This document shows, piece after piece, positions 1 to 11,375 of a stretch of DNA of 64,000 bases. Positions within the stretch are counted from its first letter, which is position 1; each line of letters opens with the position of its first letter. The DNA is from Daldinia sp. FL1419 (lineage: Eukaryota; Ascomycota; Sordariomycetes; Xylariales; Hypoxylaceae). Where the stretch lies: assembly GCA_025201765.1 (NCBI GenBank), contig MU623470.1, positions 1-64,000 of the forward strand, read 5' to 3'. A model generated the notes under the pieces. The model searched no databases. It was not told where the DNA came from and saw only the letters and a program-made list of their open reading frames with translations. The position numbers and the translations under genes were made by a program.

Positions 1-589
1 TAATTATTATAAATTTATATAATAATTTTAATATTTTTAATATTTATATTTAATTATTTAATTAACCTTATTTTTATAAATATATATTTTAAAAATAATT
101 TAAATTTTATAATTATTCTTTTTTTATAATAATATTTATAAATTTTATAAATTTTTATAAATTTTTATAATTTTAATATAGGTTTTTATATAAATTTTAT
201 TTATATTATATTAAATAGTTTGTAATATTATATCTATAAATTTACATTTATTTTATTTTTAATATTTTAAATATTTATATTGTTATAAAATATTATTTAA
301 TTAGGTAGTTTTTAATTGTTTTTTATATTAAGAATTTTTTAATGTTAGTTATGTAAGGGTTTAGATATATTAATTTATTTTAAGGTTTTAAGGTTAAATT
401 AACTTCTTTTATTCCTTATTCTTTTAGATTCTTTCTTAAAATTATATTTATATTAATTAAATAATAATGATTTTAATTAAAATAATATAAATAATATTAA
501 TAATATGGTTTTTAATTTTTATAATTATTAATTTTAATAGATATTAATCTTCTTAAAATTAAATAATTGTAATATTTAAAATTTAAAAT

Positions 590-1000
590 AATTGTTATTA
601 AATAAGAATTTTAATAGTTTTTATAGGATATATTTTATATTTTAATTAATTTATAATAAGTTAGAGGTTATATAAATTTAAAGATATAAGGTAATTATAT
701 TTTAAGGAATATAATAGGATGATTAAATAAAAAAGTTATTATAAATAATTGTTTGGCAATAATAACATATATAATGAAATTATAAACCTAAAAAATGTAT
801 ATTATTTATATGAAATTTTATAAAGATGATCTCTCAAGAACTATCTATGATTTAAACTGATCAGGCAAGAAAACAACTCCTAAGGGCCTATTTATATCTA
901 AAAGAATATGTATAAACCTTAGAAGAGGGGGTTAACAGGGTCCTTTAGGGTAGCTCTTATTATCTAATCACACTACCCTGGTTCAATATATTTAAAAAAG
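590..1000. repeat. Diverged direct repeat, copy 1
   Basis: It aligns by eye with 1545-1985. The shared anchor AGATATAAGGTAATTATAT occurs at about 682 and again at 1621. Further matches run through a segment reading AAGGGCCTATTTATATCTAA here and a T-enriched version there. In the first half this copy is the more T-rich one. No coding capacity remains. Confidence 0.75.
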
Positions 1001-1544
1001 GATAAAAAAATATATATTATTATACAAAAGTTTTATAAAAGTAATTTTTAAAGGATTATAATAAGTTTAAATTAATTAAATAAAAAAGATAATTTTTGAG
1101 GGCCTATTTATATTTAAAGGAATTGTAGAAATCTAGACAGTTTAATTCTAAGGAGGTTAATAGGGTCTTTATAAAGTAATATTTATAACCTAATTACTCT
1201 ATATTAATTTAATATTAAATTAATTATAAAAATAAAAATAAAAATGTATTAATAAAGTATTTATAAAAAATTTTATATAAATTTTTAAAAATAATAATAT
1301 TATAATGAATTAAATATTTATAAAAGATCTTATTTAAAAATTTAAGGATTATATTAGCCCTTAGGGTGACTTTTAATATAAGATAAGGTATGTATTGGAT
1401 TAGTAAGCCTGATAATAATGTGGAAAAATTCTCTCCCTTATAACAATTCCATAAAAAGCCTCATTATTCTATTTTAAAATTTTAATAATAAAAATAATAA
1501 TTTAAAATTTTAAAATTAAAATTTTTTTTATATATTATTGAACG

Positions 1545-1985
1545 GGAGCTCTGATAGCTCCTGCAGGATATGCCCTATACTTCAATTAACCTATAATAAC
1601 CAGAAGTTATACAAACTTAAAGATATAAGGTAATTATATCTTAATAAAAATATTAAAATAATTAAATAAATAATTTATTATATATGATTATTTTATAATA
1701 ATAATGTATATAAAGAGGTTATAAATTTAAAGACTATATATTATTTATATGAAATTATATAAAAACAATCTTTAAAGAATTATTTATGATTTATATTAAT
1801 CAAATAGGAAAATAATTATTAAGGCTTATATATATCTAAATAAATATATATAAACCTTATAAAGGTCTATTAAGATCCTCCGGAATAGCTCCTATTACGT
1901 ACTCCTGCTACGTACTCCTATTACATATCCCTATTACATATCCCAACCATATACTCACACTACACCAGTTCATTATATAATAATT
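1545..1985. repeat. Diverged direct repeat, copy 2
   Basis: Partner of the copy at 590-1000. Its first half keeps C residues (for example CTTCAATTAACCTATAATAA near 1579) where the partner has T. Its second half is the more mutated one. The reciprocal pattern suggests both copies were hit by RIP independently. It ends in a run of short ATTACATATCCCT-like iterations near 1895-1955. Confidence 0.75.
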
Positions 1986-2110
1986 AAAAATTTTAATTGT
2001 ATTTTAATATAAATATATAATTATTATTAACTTAATTATATTATACAAATATATATTTCATATAATTTTAATTATATTTAATTAAATAATATTATTTAAA
2101 AATATTAGGG

Positions 2111-2667
2111 ATATCCCCGATTGAGAGAACCAAATATAAAGTTCTTACAGTGCCAGTGCCGGTAGTCCCATCGGATACCAAAGACGAGCCCCTTTCTACA
2201 GCGTCTGTAGGTCGCACCCGCCGGCCTCAAAAACGACGCTGCAGCTGGCCTCTGCGGATGCCGGATGAGCCTTCGAACGAGGGCAAGGTAGATACGAACG
2301 CTGGAGAGCAGGCCCGAGGAATATGCAATTGCAGTTCCTGCGGCTGCTAAAAACGATGCTGAAGTCCCTCCCGTGGCTCGTCATGTAATCCTCTTCCTCG
2401 GTCGATATGTCCACCTGAGAGCCATTGAGGTACGCGACAGCATTGCTGCGTAGTATGCAGCGCCGTGTAATGATATTGGCGTCTTCCCAACCGAGATCAT
2501 AGCAATTTGTGCTCTTAATTCTAATTAGTTGGTTGTTGAATGAAGTACAATCGTTGGTAGCTCAGGTACCACCTCACTGGGGGGAGTCGGGGCGGCCAGT
2601 ATTTTTTGGCTATCCTCCTTCGTTGACAGAGGGAGGACTCAAACGTCGGTGCGAAATAGCTGGGCGA
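2111..2667. other. Transition from AT-rich repeat to GC-rich island
   Basis: Base composition switches abruptly near 2110-2150 from AT-rich to balanced. The stretch lies downstream of the gene read on the minus strand and presumably includes its 3' UTR. Two overlapping short frames at 2150-2414 on opposite strands show no recognisable domain and are not called. Confidence 0.4.
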
Positions 2668-4987
2668 CTATTTACGAAGTGGGTTTTTCCGGGTACTACA
2701 TCGGACCATCTTTGGTTGAGAAGCACCAATACGGCCTACTCCGTCTCGTCTAGACTTCGAAATCCCTTGAGGCTTCGCACCTTTGACTGGTGCTGGCTTC
2801 TTCGGTGCCGTGCAGATGCGAGAGCCTGAACTGCTCATCTTGCGTATGTTTGAGGGATGTCGCAAGGGGGCTTCGTAGAGTGGCGATGTCTCAGCTCGCT
2901 CCGGCAACATCCCAAACTCAGGCGGCTGGCCCGCGAGTCTTCGACTTCTCCGCTCCTCCTCGTATGTCTTGTATTGCCTTCTGCGGCGTTGGGGTGCGTT
3001 GCGGGCAAACTCATTGGGTACGTCATGTCTGGGTGGACCACGCCCTCGACTGGGGGTTGGGGCTTCTGCACGTGTCGGCGCGGACTGCTGAGATGGAGTA
3101 CCCCTGCCGCTGTGCTTCTGTGGCGCACACTTTGCAATTCGGCCGCTGCGAGTTTTGCGAGAAGTGTCCTTCGCTGATCGAGATGGTGACAGTGATGGTA
3201 CCGATACTCCGTCGCTCTCGGAAACAGAGGGCCTCTGCCCCAAACTGCCCTTAGCCGCCTTTGATTCCTGCAACTCGGCCTCAATTAGAGGGACCTGTGC
3301 CAGAATCCATTGCAGCAGAATGCTATGGCGATATATATTCTCCTTCTCACCCTGGTAAGGCCGTGTCCCTCGGATGAATTCTGTGATGAGATCACCGCGT
3401 CTCTTTGTTGCCTTTAGTGTTTGTCTAGCCCGAATGAGCCTAGAGTGAGCTTCTCCTAATTTCCGTTTGCGCTCGTGTTGGGTAAGACTGCTGCGTCCGT
3501 ACTTGGCTTTCTCTGTCTCAGCCACAGCCGCATTGGCGGCCGCTTCGGCCGATGCCACGGCCTTCGTGGCCTGGTCCTCTTCTGTCTGGCATCGAAACGC
3601 AGATTCGGTAGTGCGTAAGGACTTATCAGTCTCACCGGGCCGTAAAACCCCCGAGTTCACAAGCGTCTTCCAGGCCTCGTCATACTTTGGCTGCAGACGA
3701 TTAAGGGATCGAATATGCCGGTCGTACCACGAGTACTCGTAATTGAGGTACTCGATCCATGTCGTCAGCTTATCTTGTCGCTTCGGGTCTTTATCGAGCT
3801 GGAATGTCCGTGTGAAGCCGTGTTTTGCGAGGCGGCGCTTGGCTTCTTCGACGTATTCGGCATATCCGCCGCGGCCGTGGTCCTCGCGTAACCAGTAAAA
3901 GTACTCCCAGTAGCGATGACGCTGCTCTCGATTAAACCGGGTCCTGAGCATCTGGAGATATTCGTCCTCCGTCATCCCCGGCCACGTACGCCCGGCCTCC
4001 ATGTCCCGTTGCTGCTCCTCCTTGACAAACGCAGAAAACCCTTCATCCCCGTCATTTACACCCTTTTCAGCTTGCTTCCTCTTAAACTTGGTCCTAAGCA
4101 TCTGTAGATATTCATCTTCCGTCATCCCTGGCCACGTATATCCCTCCTTCAGATCATGTTGCTTAGTCTCTTCGACGTACGCGGCAAATGCTTCATCCCA
4201 ATCATCGATGCGTTTGTCGCCTTGACTCCTCGTAAACCCGACCCTAAGACGTTCAATATACCGACTCTCTGTCTCTCGATACCATTCCCACTCGGTCTCT
4301 CTGCGCTTCTCCTCCTCGACAAATGCGGCAAACAACTCTTCCTCGTTAGTCATCTCTCTGTTGTCTTCCTGCCAATTGCGGAAATCTTGCCATCTCTTTA
4401 ATTGTCCTTGAAACACCACGTACCATTTAGGCGGGCTTATATCGGGATATTCTTGCCAAGGCCGCAGTATCTCGTGATACTCGTCGGGTTCACGAGAGAC
4501 CTGCTCTAGAAGGCCGATTGGGTACGCCGGCCGGCCACCGTCATTAACAAGGTTGTTGTAGGCTATGGTTTCGCGCTTCTTTCTCTCTTCGTCCCAGTCT
4601 ATTCCGACAGTGGAACATCTCGAGTAGGGCGACGGTCGAGATAGAGCTTGTGGCAACGTGTCTCGGTTGTCGGCGATATTCTCTAGTTGCGCGGCGAGTT
4701 GGTCGGGATCGACTGGGCGTGACTGTACCTCATCGTTCGCTTGCTGTGCTCCTGCCCTACCCAGTTGTTAGCAATAGACGATATTTCAACTAGGTGCATA
4801 ATCACCTCAATCTCTCGGCGAGCTGGTCTCGCTGGTTTTTGGGCAGATTTTCCCAACCGTCCAAGTCAAGGTTGAAATCGCCATCGGGCTGGCGGTTTTG
4901 CTTCATGTACTGGACAAGCTCCGCCTCGCTAATCGTAAGGATGTCATTAACAGATAATCTCGCAATTGCAGGCTCAGGGGATGCCAT
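2668..4987 (-). CDS. Charged repeat protein of unknown function (756 aa, 2 exons)
   Basis: Exons 4987-4806 and 4756-2668, with a 49 bp intron that has donor GTGATT, branch TTGCTAAC and acceptor GGTAG. The phases close exactly. I do not recognise the family. The start is the first ATG of an exon whose frame continues cleanly across the intron. From about residue 200 there are four units of roughly 50 residues, beginning near 200, 249, 299 and 358, each starting with an (E/G)-x-F-(A/S)-A-(F/Y)-V-(E/K)-E-E type helix. Units 2 and 3 share TWPGMTEDEYLQMLRT exactly. The middle is rich in Trp, Tyr, Arg and Glu. The tail (about 560-756) is basic, Ser/Pro-rich and probably disordered, with RRSRRLAGQPPEFG near 690. 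There is no signal peptide or membrane segment. It sits in a GC-rich island between AT-rich tracts, an accessory setting. Confidence 0.7.
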
Positions 4988-7251
4988 GATGTCCTCGCGG
5001 GAAAGGTGTGAGATTGATGTTTGTTAGGAGCAATCTTGAGTGGGGTGGCGCGCTTATATATTTCGATATATTTCGAAATATGCCGGCGGCCTAACATGTC
5101 AGGCAATAACAGAGCACGCCTCTTCAGCTTCGTACAGTATCGCACTTGTAGGGTCCCCTTACTCCGCCCTGAAAAGGCTTCCGTGAACCGCTTATAGGTC
5201 TCCTACCAAAATAGCCCCTGGTTCTTTAATTGGATGAGAAGGTCGTCTTCCTCTGTTATGAATGGGGGTCTCGTTACTGGTGTATGCTTTGCCGAACTAC
5301 AGCTCTTAGGTGGGTCTCGTTAATCTCGAGTCTTATGTCTGTTATTCGTACAGGCATCCCAATTGAACTGCAGCTGGAAAGTCGTCATACTGTTCTCCGT
5401 TACGCGTTTGAGACACGCGTTTTCAAATGACCATTCCTCGAATTTCGCAAAGGCGGTTTCTACAGACCCTTGGTCATCATGTGAAATGTGCGACGATGGT
5501 GGGCTGGGAATTGTTTGTCGGTAGGGGCGCCCTCAGCTACGGGCTGATGTTTGGGACTTCCTTATTGGGGAGATATAACCACGTGGGCGAAGATATTATG
5601 TAAATATATTAAGTTCGAGGGGGGGGGTTACGGACCCCCCCTAGAAACGGACCCCCTGTAAATTGAGCCAATCATACTTTAAAGGTTTTATGTAAGACCC
5701 ACCTTTTAATTAGAAGCTCTAAGTATCTTTACTTTTACTCTCTCAATCAATTAAAAGCTTATCTTTTTATCGATATGCTTTTTCAACGATAAGAATTATT
5801 AAATAATTTGTTTTGAACTTTATTAATTACATGATATATTAAGATCAATTTTAATAAACCAATTAAATCACCTATTTTAAAAATTTTAAAGAATATTTTT
5901 ATTCAAATAAAAACCTAGACCCACAAGACTAACCCTCATCACCTCTGTCATAGTTACATCGTGTGGCCTTAAGGCATAGGCTGGGAACTATTACTAAATT
6001 TCCATCTAATAAATATACCTAGCTGCCTCCCGAATTCAAGATACCTTTCCGTTATTACCGATTAGGTCCCTCGCCAAGATAGAATTCGATTCATAGAATA
6101 GGAGTGAATTCTATGAGCCCTTGAACACCTATACCCCCTCTCAGGGGTCGGGAACACCCGCATACCTATAACTCATCTCAGGTAATAAATCTGACACACA
6201 TATCAAGCATCTGTTTAGAATCAGGCACGCATATATTCGTCTCTGTATCCCCTTGCCAATTGACTTCTGTACAACACCACTACCCATTCACAATCGGGCC
6301 CCCCTAGTGCGGGAGCTCATTGGTTCCGGGTGTTAGTCCGTTTGCGTAACCGCATCCAAAGCGCTTCGAGTACTCATTAAACCCCACCTAAACTAGAAGA
6401 GTCTAGTAGGGGATCGACCCGTGAAGAGCTCGAGACGATACGACATGTCCCGACACAGGTACGGAGGGCCTTTTGCTCTTTAGATCGAACAAGGACAATG
6501 GCTCAGGAGCCGGGAAAATAAGCTAAAAAGGCTAGGCCTGGGATTTTCCCGAAATATCCGGCTCCACGCAATAAGGCGACGACTAGCGATGCATATCGGC
6601 CTTTCGCGAGCGCGCTAGCGTTGCTTGAAATGTCAACTTTACCTAGCTAGAAGTGATCTTTATAAGACGATGCCATGATATAAACGACATGGGCTCTGAT
6701 TTGCAAGACAATAGTCTTCATTAAGGCGAAGTATTTTCATGCTCTGACTAGAACTATCCCACCAACTAATGGAATAGGGGTAATAAGGGTATTGCTGGAT
6801 GATGGATAGGATCTCAAAGTTTAGTAAACGTTGATTTCATCAACCCAATACCTACTCCTCGTGTGGGAATATAGGGAAAAGAATGATAGGAAATCCATAT
6901 GCTCCCAAACAAGAGATGTATAAAGTTAGGTATTAGATCGGTTACTTTTACCCCGAGTTTATTACCTATTCACAAGACAACTACCTAGGCAGATTAGGTA
7001 CCTAGAGGTTTAGCACGGTACCTAAAACACCTATATAACATGGAAGATACAGCCAGTAACCGAAGTCATCATTGAATGCTGCTGCTTGCCAGTGAAAAAT
7101 TATTACAGTATGGAAATAGCGGCACACAAGTAGTTGAGATACTACGTTATTAATTTTACCGTACACGGGATAACGATTACTAAGACCAGCACGACGAACT
7201 CCAGTTTAGCCTCCACCCCAAGATAGACATTAATAGCACGTTTGCTTTTAT
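4988..7251. other. Gene-poor spacer, partly AT-rich, with G/C tracts
   Basis: No ORF here has convincing coding character, and between 5430 and 7250 there is almost none at all. The first few hundred bases should hold the promoter of the repeat-protein gene. Positions 5700-5900 are AT-rich. A cluster of G and C homopolymer tracts lies at 5619-5656. The rest is of ordinary composition and may contain decayed repeat DNA. No tRNA fold was recognised. Confidence 0.5.
5619..5656. repeat. G9/C7 inverted repeat with duplicated ACGGACCCCC
   Basis: A run of nine G (5619-5627) faces a run of seven C (5635-5641) across a seven-base spacer. The decamer ACGGACCCCC occurs twice, near 5630 and 5647. This could be a transposon end or a simple hairpin. 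No second end was found in the window. Confidence 0.45.
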
Positions 7252-10200
7252 CTAATATAAGCGACCTTGGGCCCTAGGTCCGCCTCTGCCTCTGCCTCTG
7301 CCTCTCCCTCTCCCTCTCCCTCTCCCACGGCCACGTCTGGCAACGAAGGGTCTCCTAGCTGGAACATTGCCTATAGATGAATCGCTAGAATCGCTAGAAT
7401 CGCTAGACGAATCACTATCATCGTCTGAGTTTGATAATCTGACGACGGTTGAGGCCCCTGATTTCCTGGTGGACTGTCGCCGTTCTAAAGGTTGTGGTTC
7501 TGGTGTGGTACTGGGTGAGGGCGAGGGTTCGGCCTCCTCGCCACCAGGCTCAAAATCATCGTCAACTAATTCTTTACGGCCTCTCTTTAAATCAAGTTCG
7601 TTAGTTTCTTCCACATTCTCGGTATCCCGTGTTGATTTGTTTCGGGTAATTGTAGCAGTCGGGGTACCTCGAGTCGAAGTTATTGCGGGACTTCCCGTTG
7701 CACCCTCTCTTGTCCGGCGTGAACCAATCTTGAATTTTCTACCTCTCAAAGCCGCTCGCTCTCTCATGGACATGAAACGGGTATCCGGAGGCGGATTATT
7801 CGGCTTAGCTACTGCAGGTGATTGTGTGGCCCGCCGTCCCGGTGGTCGGCCTCTTTTTCTTACAGAGCCGCCACGGGCTGGAGTAAGTCCTGATTTCTCT
7901 CCCGCTTCATTTGTATCGGCTAGCTCTCGTGCCAATTGAGCCTCAAGTTCGTCTAAGGTACCATCCTTATCATTCAGAGTGCTATCCGGATCATCACCAT
8001 CTACTATAACACTGTCGTCATTTTCAGTATTATTGGGTAAAGATTTCCTCGGTCGCCCCGGTGGGCGGCCACGCTTTTTACCAGTAGACGGAGTAACACT
8101 TGCCCCGATTGAGCTCCGGGGCGGTCGTCCTCGCCTCTTAGCCCCCGTTTGTGGAGTCCTCTCAGCAACAGTCGACTTCTCTCCTTCGTCGCTAGGTAAT
8201 TGCGTCAAGGCACGGATAGCGTCTGCCGCTAAATCTACAGGGTCGGGCTCCACTGGTGCACCATCTTCGCCCTCGGGTCCGGAAATTCTCAGAGGCTTAA
8301 TCGCAACGCTATCGTCCGGGTCCTCTACGGGTTCCTCGGCTTCAACATACGACGCCATCGGTTTAGCATGTCGCAAAGTTGGCCGTAGAGGGTCAATAGG
8401 GAGAGGAGGTCTCGTTTGCTTAGGCCGGGGGGTCGGCTCAGCAATTTCATTCGTTTGCATTTCTGTATTTTCGTCCCTTACTTGTTCACTAGGGCCAGCT
8501 GAGTCAGTTAATATTGTGGGTGTAGACGTGCTATTGCCAAGGGCACCGAGTAAGGCAGGGTCCAAATTGACAAGCTGATCAATATTTCCGGTCTTGGGCT
8601 TTTTACGCTGGTGACTCCTAGGTCCTCTAAAATCAGGATCGTCATCCATCTCAAGTCTTGCCTTCCTCTTCGCAAGTCGCAGCGTCTTCTTGACATATTC
8701 AGACACTTCGGGTTCATTATTGAGAGCATCGGCAGATGGCATCTGGAAAGGATCGAATAAAATTCTATCCGCACTCTCATCTTGATCATAAAATCCCATT
8801 CCCATCATCCGTCCGTGGCCGATCACGGACGGGTCGGGGTACTGTGACTGATCAGGGAGAATGGTATCGCCTTCTTCATTTTGCGTGGTCGACACGTTGG
8901 CTTGGTCGACCTCATCAACATGCTCGCCATTCGGCACACCAACAGCGGATGTTTCTCCATTCTCATGATTGGTAGAAGTTGTGTCGGCGTGGTCTCCGTT
9001 GAGATGGCTTTGATCTCCGTTGAGATGGCTTTGATCTCCGTTGAGATGGCTTTGATCTCCGTTGAGATGACTTTGATCTCCGTAGCCATTCATGATTGAG
9101 TCCTGTAGGGCCGAATCTATCTCATGTGGAGCATCGTCAGTGGCATTCAAAGAAGCTAGCGGATCCCGGGCCTTTTCTGCATCTGCCTGCTGCTTGAGAC
9201 GCTGCATCCGCTTCGTGTCCTTTCCGCGGTTTTCCTCACCAGTGGCCTTTAACCATCCAAGGTTATGTTGCCTAAAGTCGACGATTGATTCCACGCTGCG
9301 ATCGTCCGCAATTGGACGTGTATCATGTCCAAGCAGGGTATTCTTAGGAACATACGGTTGCGTATTACCACTCTGCCTGCAAGAGCCGCAATTGCAAATA
9401 TTCAGGCACTTGGGACATTGCCAATGTTCTTGTTCCATTGCCCTTTGGGGCATCATATCAAATGCCCGCCATAGCACGCCGTAACAATATGCGTTTTGAC
9501 ATGTCGTGCAGAAGTTTAACTTATATGTATAATCCTTGTGAGAACAGACGTGGCAACGGTAGACATCACCCTTCTTAGCTTTCCGTTTAGGCTTCGGTTT
9601 CTTCTTGATACGACCTTCATCGTCGACTTCGGGTTCTTCAGATTCCTCTGCTTGAGGCTGAGATGGTTTTGTGATATCATTCCAAGGCCGTCTTCGAAGC
9701 TGCTCTTGACAGATCTGGGCCACCGATTTTTTCCCCGTCTTTTTGTGCGCAATTTCGATAGGTTGAGGTGATAAATCAATATCAACAAATCCGTCTTGCT
9801 GAATAACCATTGATCGCCAAGTCTCATGTTTCTCGATGAGATCAGACCACTTCCATTGTTCACACCATTGAAGACCCGATATGCAGATACATGAACGCCC
9901 CATAGCATAGCATTCCATACAAATATCATACGTATCTTCGTCGCCGTTTATCAACGTTCGCACGCAACACTTACAAGTTAAAAAGCGGTTGAAAATGTTG
10001 GATCGGCAATATGAACATGTAATATTCGAATCAAAAGGGACATATTCAACGTCTGTCTGCTTGGAGCCGAATATTTCATCAATAAGGATCTCGGTGAACA
10101 AGCCAAATAAGCGTTTGAAGTCATTGGCCATCTGTTTCATACGTGAGGAGTTTTGCATCAACTCTTGACCAAGGCCCAACAGTCCAACCTCAGAGTTCTC

Positions 10201-11375
10201 TTCATGAGCTTGAAGTTCCTTGTAGTATTTCTCCATAGTATAATAGATGATGGCCTTATTTTTATATTGCTCATCTCGGCATACCAGTCGTGCCTTTGGT
10301 AAGGCCTCATGAAGAGCTAAGTCAAGGGTTTCGACCGTTGTCCTATTCCACGCAACTTTCATAGTCCGCGTCCCGCGATTCCAGACTTGGTGGGGGGCCA
10401 AAGGAGGTATAAGGATGAAGTCGCCAACCTTCTGCTCTACAATATAGACAGGGAAGTTGGCTTTTTTCCAAGCATTGATCTGCGCAAAGTGCTTCTCGAT
10501 CTCGATGTCGTGGCCAAGCATAGACAGGAAGTACTCTCGGACAACCTCGCGATCTTTGGTCTCGGTCATAAACCAAATTGAGCTACCCGGTTTCTCGCCT
10601 TTCTCGTCCCCCGAGGCTTCAACCATGATATTTTGGCCCAAGCTCGCGCACATCTCTCGATGCGCTGGCGTATATGTTCCTTCATGGCCGATATAGCACA
10701 TCAAATTTTGCGCGCGCATCTCCTCAGGCAAGCTGCTCATGAGATCACCTGCTACAGCAGGAACCTTTTCCGGTGCACCGAAGATGTCATCATTCCGGGC
10801 ATCGGCCCCCGAGTGCTCGCTAATGTTTTCATTCATATAAAAAACATTCGGAGGGATGACCTTCTTCAGGTGGTTATACCACTCGGGAGGACAATCTATG
10901 TCTTTTAGATAGAGGCGCTGACGCCGTTCGTCACGGAAATTGGTAGGGGACCATTGGTTGGTCAGTTGTCGCATCGATCGCAAGTAATGGCCAGTGGTCA
11001 TCGGAATATCGGTCTGCGCCGTTATATCACGGACATTTTCCTCTATGAGTCTCTATTAGTATCCAGTGCATTAATGCCGTATGCAACGAAAGCGGAAAAC
11101 CTACGTTTCTTATCGTAAGTCTTCTCTAGCCAAGTAGCACTGAATAAATCGTCTGGAAAGACTTTATTCCAGCCCTCTATCACTAACGGTCGACCTCCCT
11201 CGATGACATGAAGTTGCACCAGCTTCTCGAAACCGGACGGGCCAAGGCGCCTAATTTGTGCGGTTGAAATACGCACAACCCAGTCAAAGTTCGGCGTTCG
11301 ATCAACAAGAGCATGGAGGTCGAGATCTGGGGGTATCGGATCGAATTTAGCTTGGGGGTGTAATGCGGTCGGCAT
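7252..11375 (-). CDS. JmjC-domain chromatin protein with Cys-rich zinc finger and AT-hooks (1353 aa)
   Basis: Exons 11375-11105 and 11042-7252, with a 62 bp intron (donor GTAGGT, branch ACTAAT, acceptor CATAG). The join restores a JmjC-type N-terminal segment ending DIPMTTGHYLRSM. The JmjC fold spans about residues 60-330. Its probable Fe(II) ligands are H218 and E220 in PAHREMC and H308 in APHQVW, so the HxE...H triad is present. A cysteine cluster follows at about 433-487. A second finger of the 4CXXC (R1) type lies at about 587-645. The acidic and basic C-terminal half holds three AT-hook cores (KRRGRPPR, KKRGRPPGRP, RKRGRPPGR) and ends in an RG-dipeptide tail. Family knowledge suggests a nuclear 2-oxoglutarate-dependent histone demethylase or a JmjC-based chromatin regulator; the substrate cannot be inferred. 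Start: the ATG at 11375 precedes the conserved region, and an in-frame ATG at 11447 is less likely. Confidence 0.92.
7281..7326. repeat. Hexanucleotide repeat encoding an RG tail
   Basis: Tandem CCTCTG then CCTCTC hexamers at the 3' end of the JmjC gene encode about nine Arg-Gly dipeptides on the minus strand. Such tracts vary in length. The RG stretch may bind RNA or be arginine-methylated (inference). Confidence 0.85.
8990..9085. repeat. 21-bp tandem repeat inside the JmjC gene
   Basis: Four nearly identical 21 bp units (CTCCGTTGAGATGGCTTTGAT) plus a partial one encode repeats of QSHLNGD on the minus strand. They lie in the disordered region after the zinc finger. Near-identity indicates recent expansion. 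Confidence 0.9.

Larger units (their letters stand above)
1..2110. repeat. AT-rich, RIP-degraded repeat block
   Basis: This stretch is overwhelmingly A and T and has no open frame worth calling. It contains at least two diverged direct copies of a sequence of about 400 bp, near 600-1000 and 1540-1985, offset by about 940 bp; a shorter related copy lies near 1045-1215. Aligned positions differ mostly by C/T and G/A transitions, as expected from repeat-induced point mutation. Less AT-rich patches near 830-990 and 1870-1975 look like less mutated remnants. The original element cannot be identified. Confidence 0.85.

Noticed and set aside
7367..8578. Long plus-strand frames opposite the JmjC gene
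   Set aside because: They are shadows of the minus-strand coding exon, which contains clear domains.
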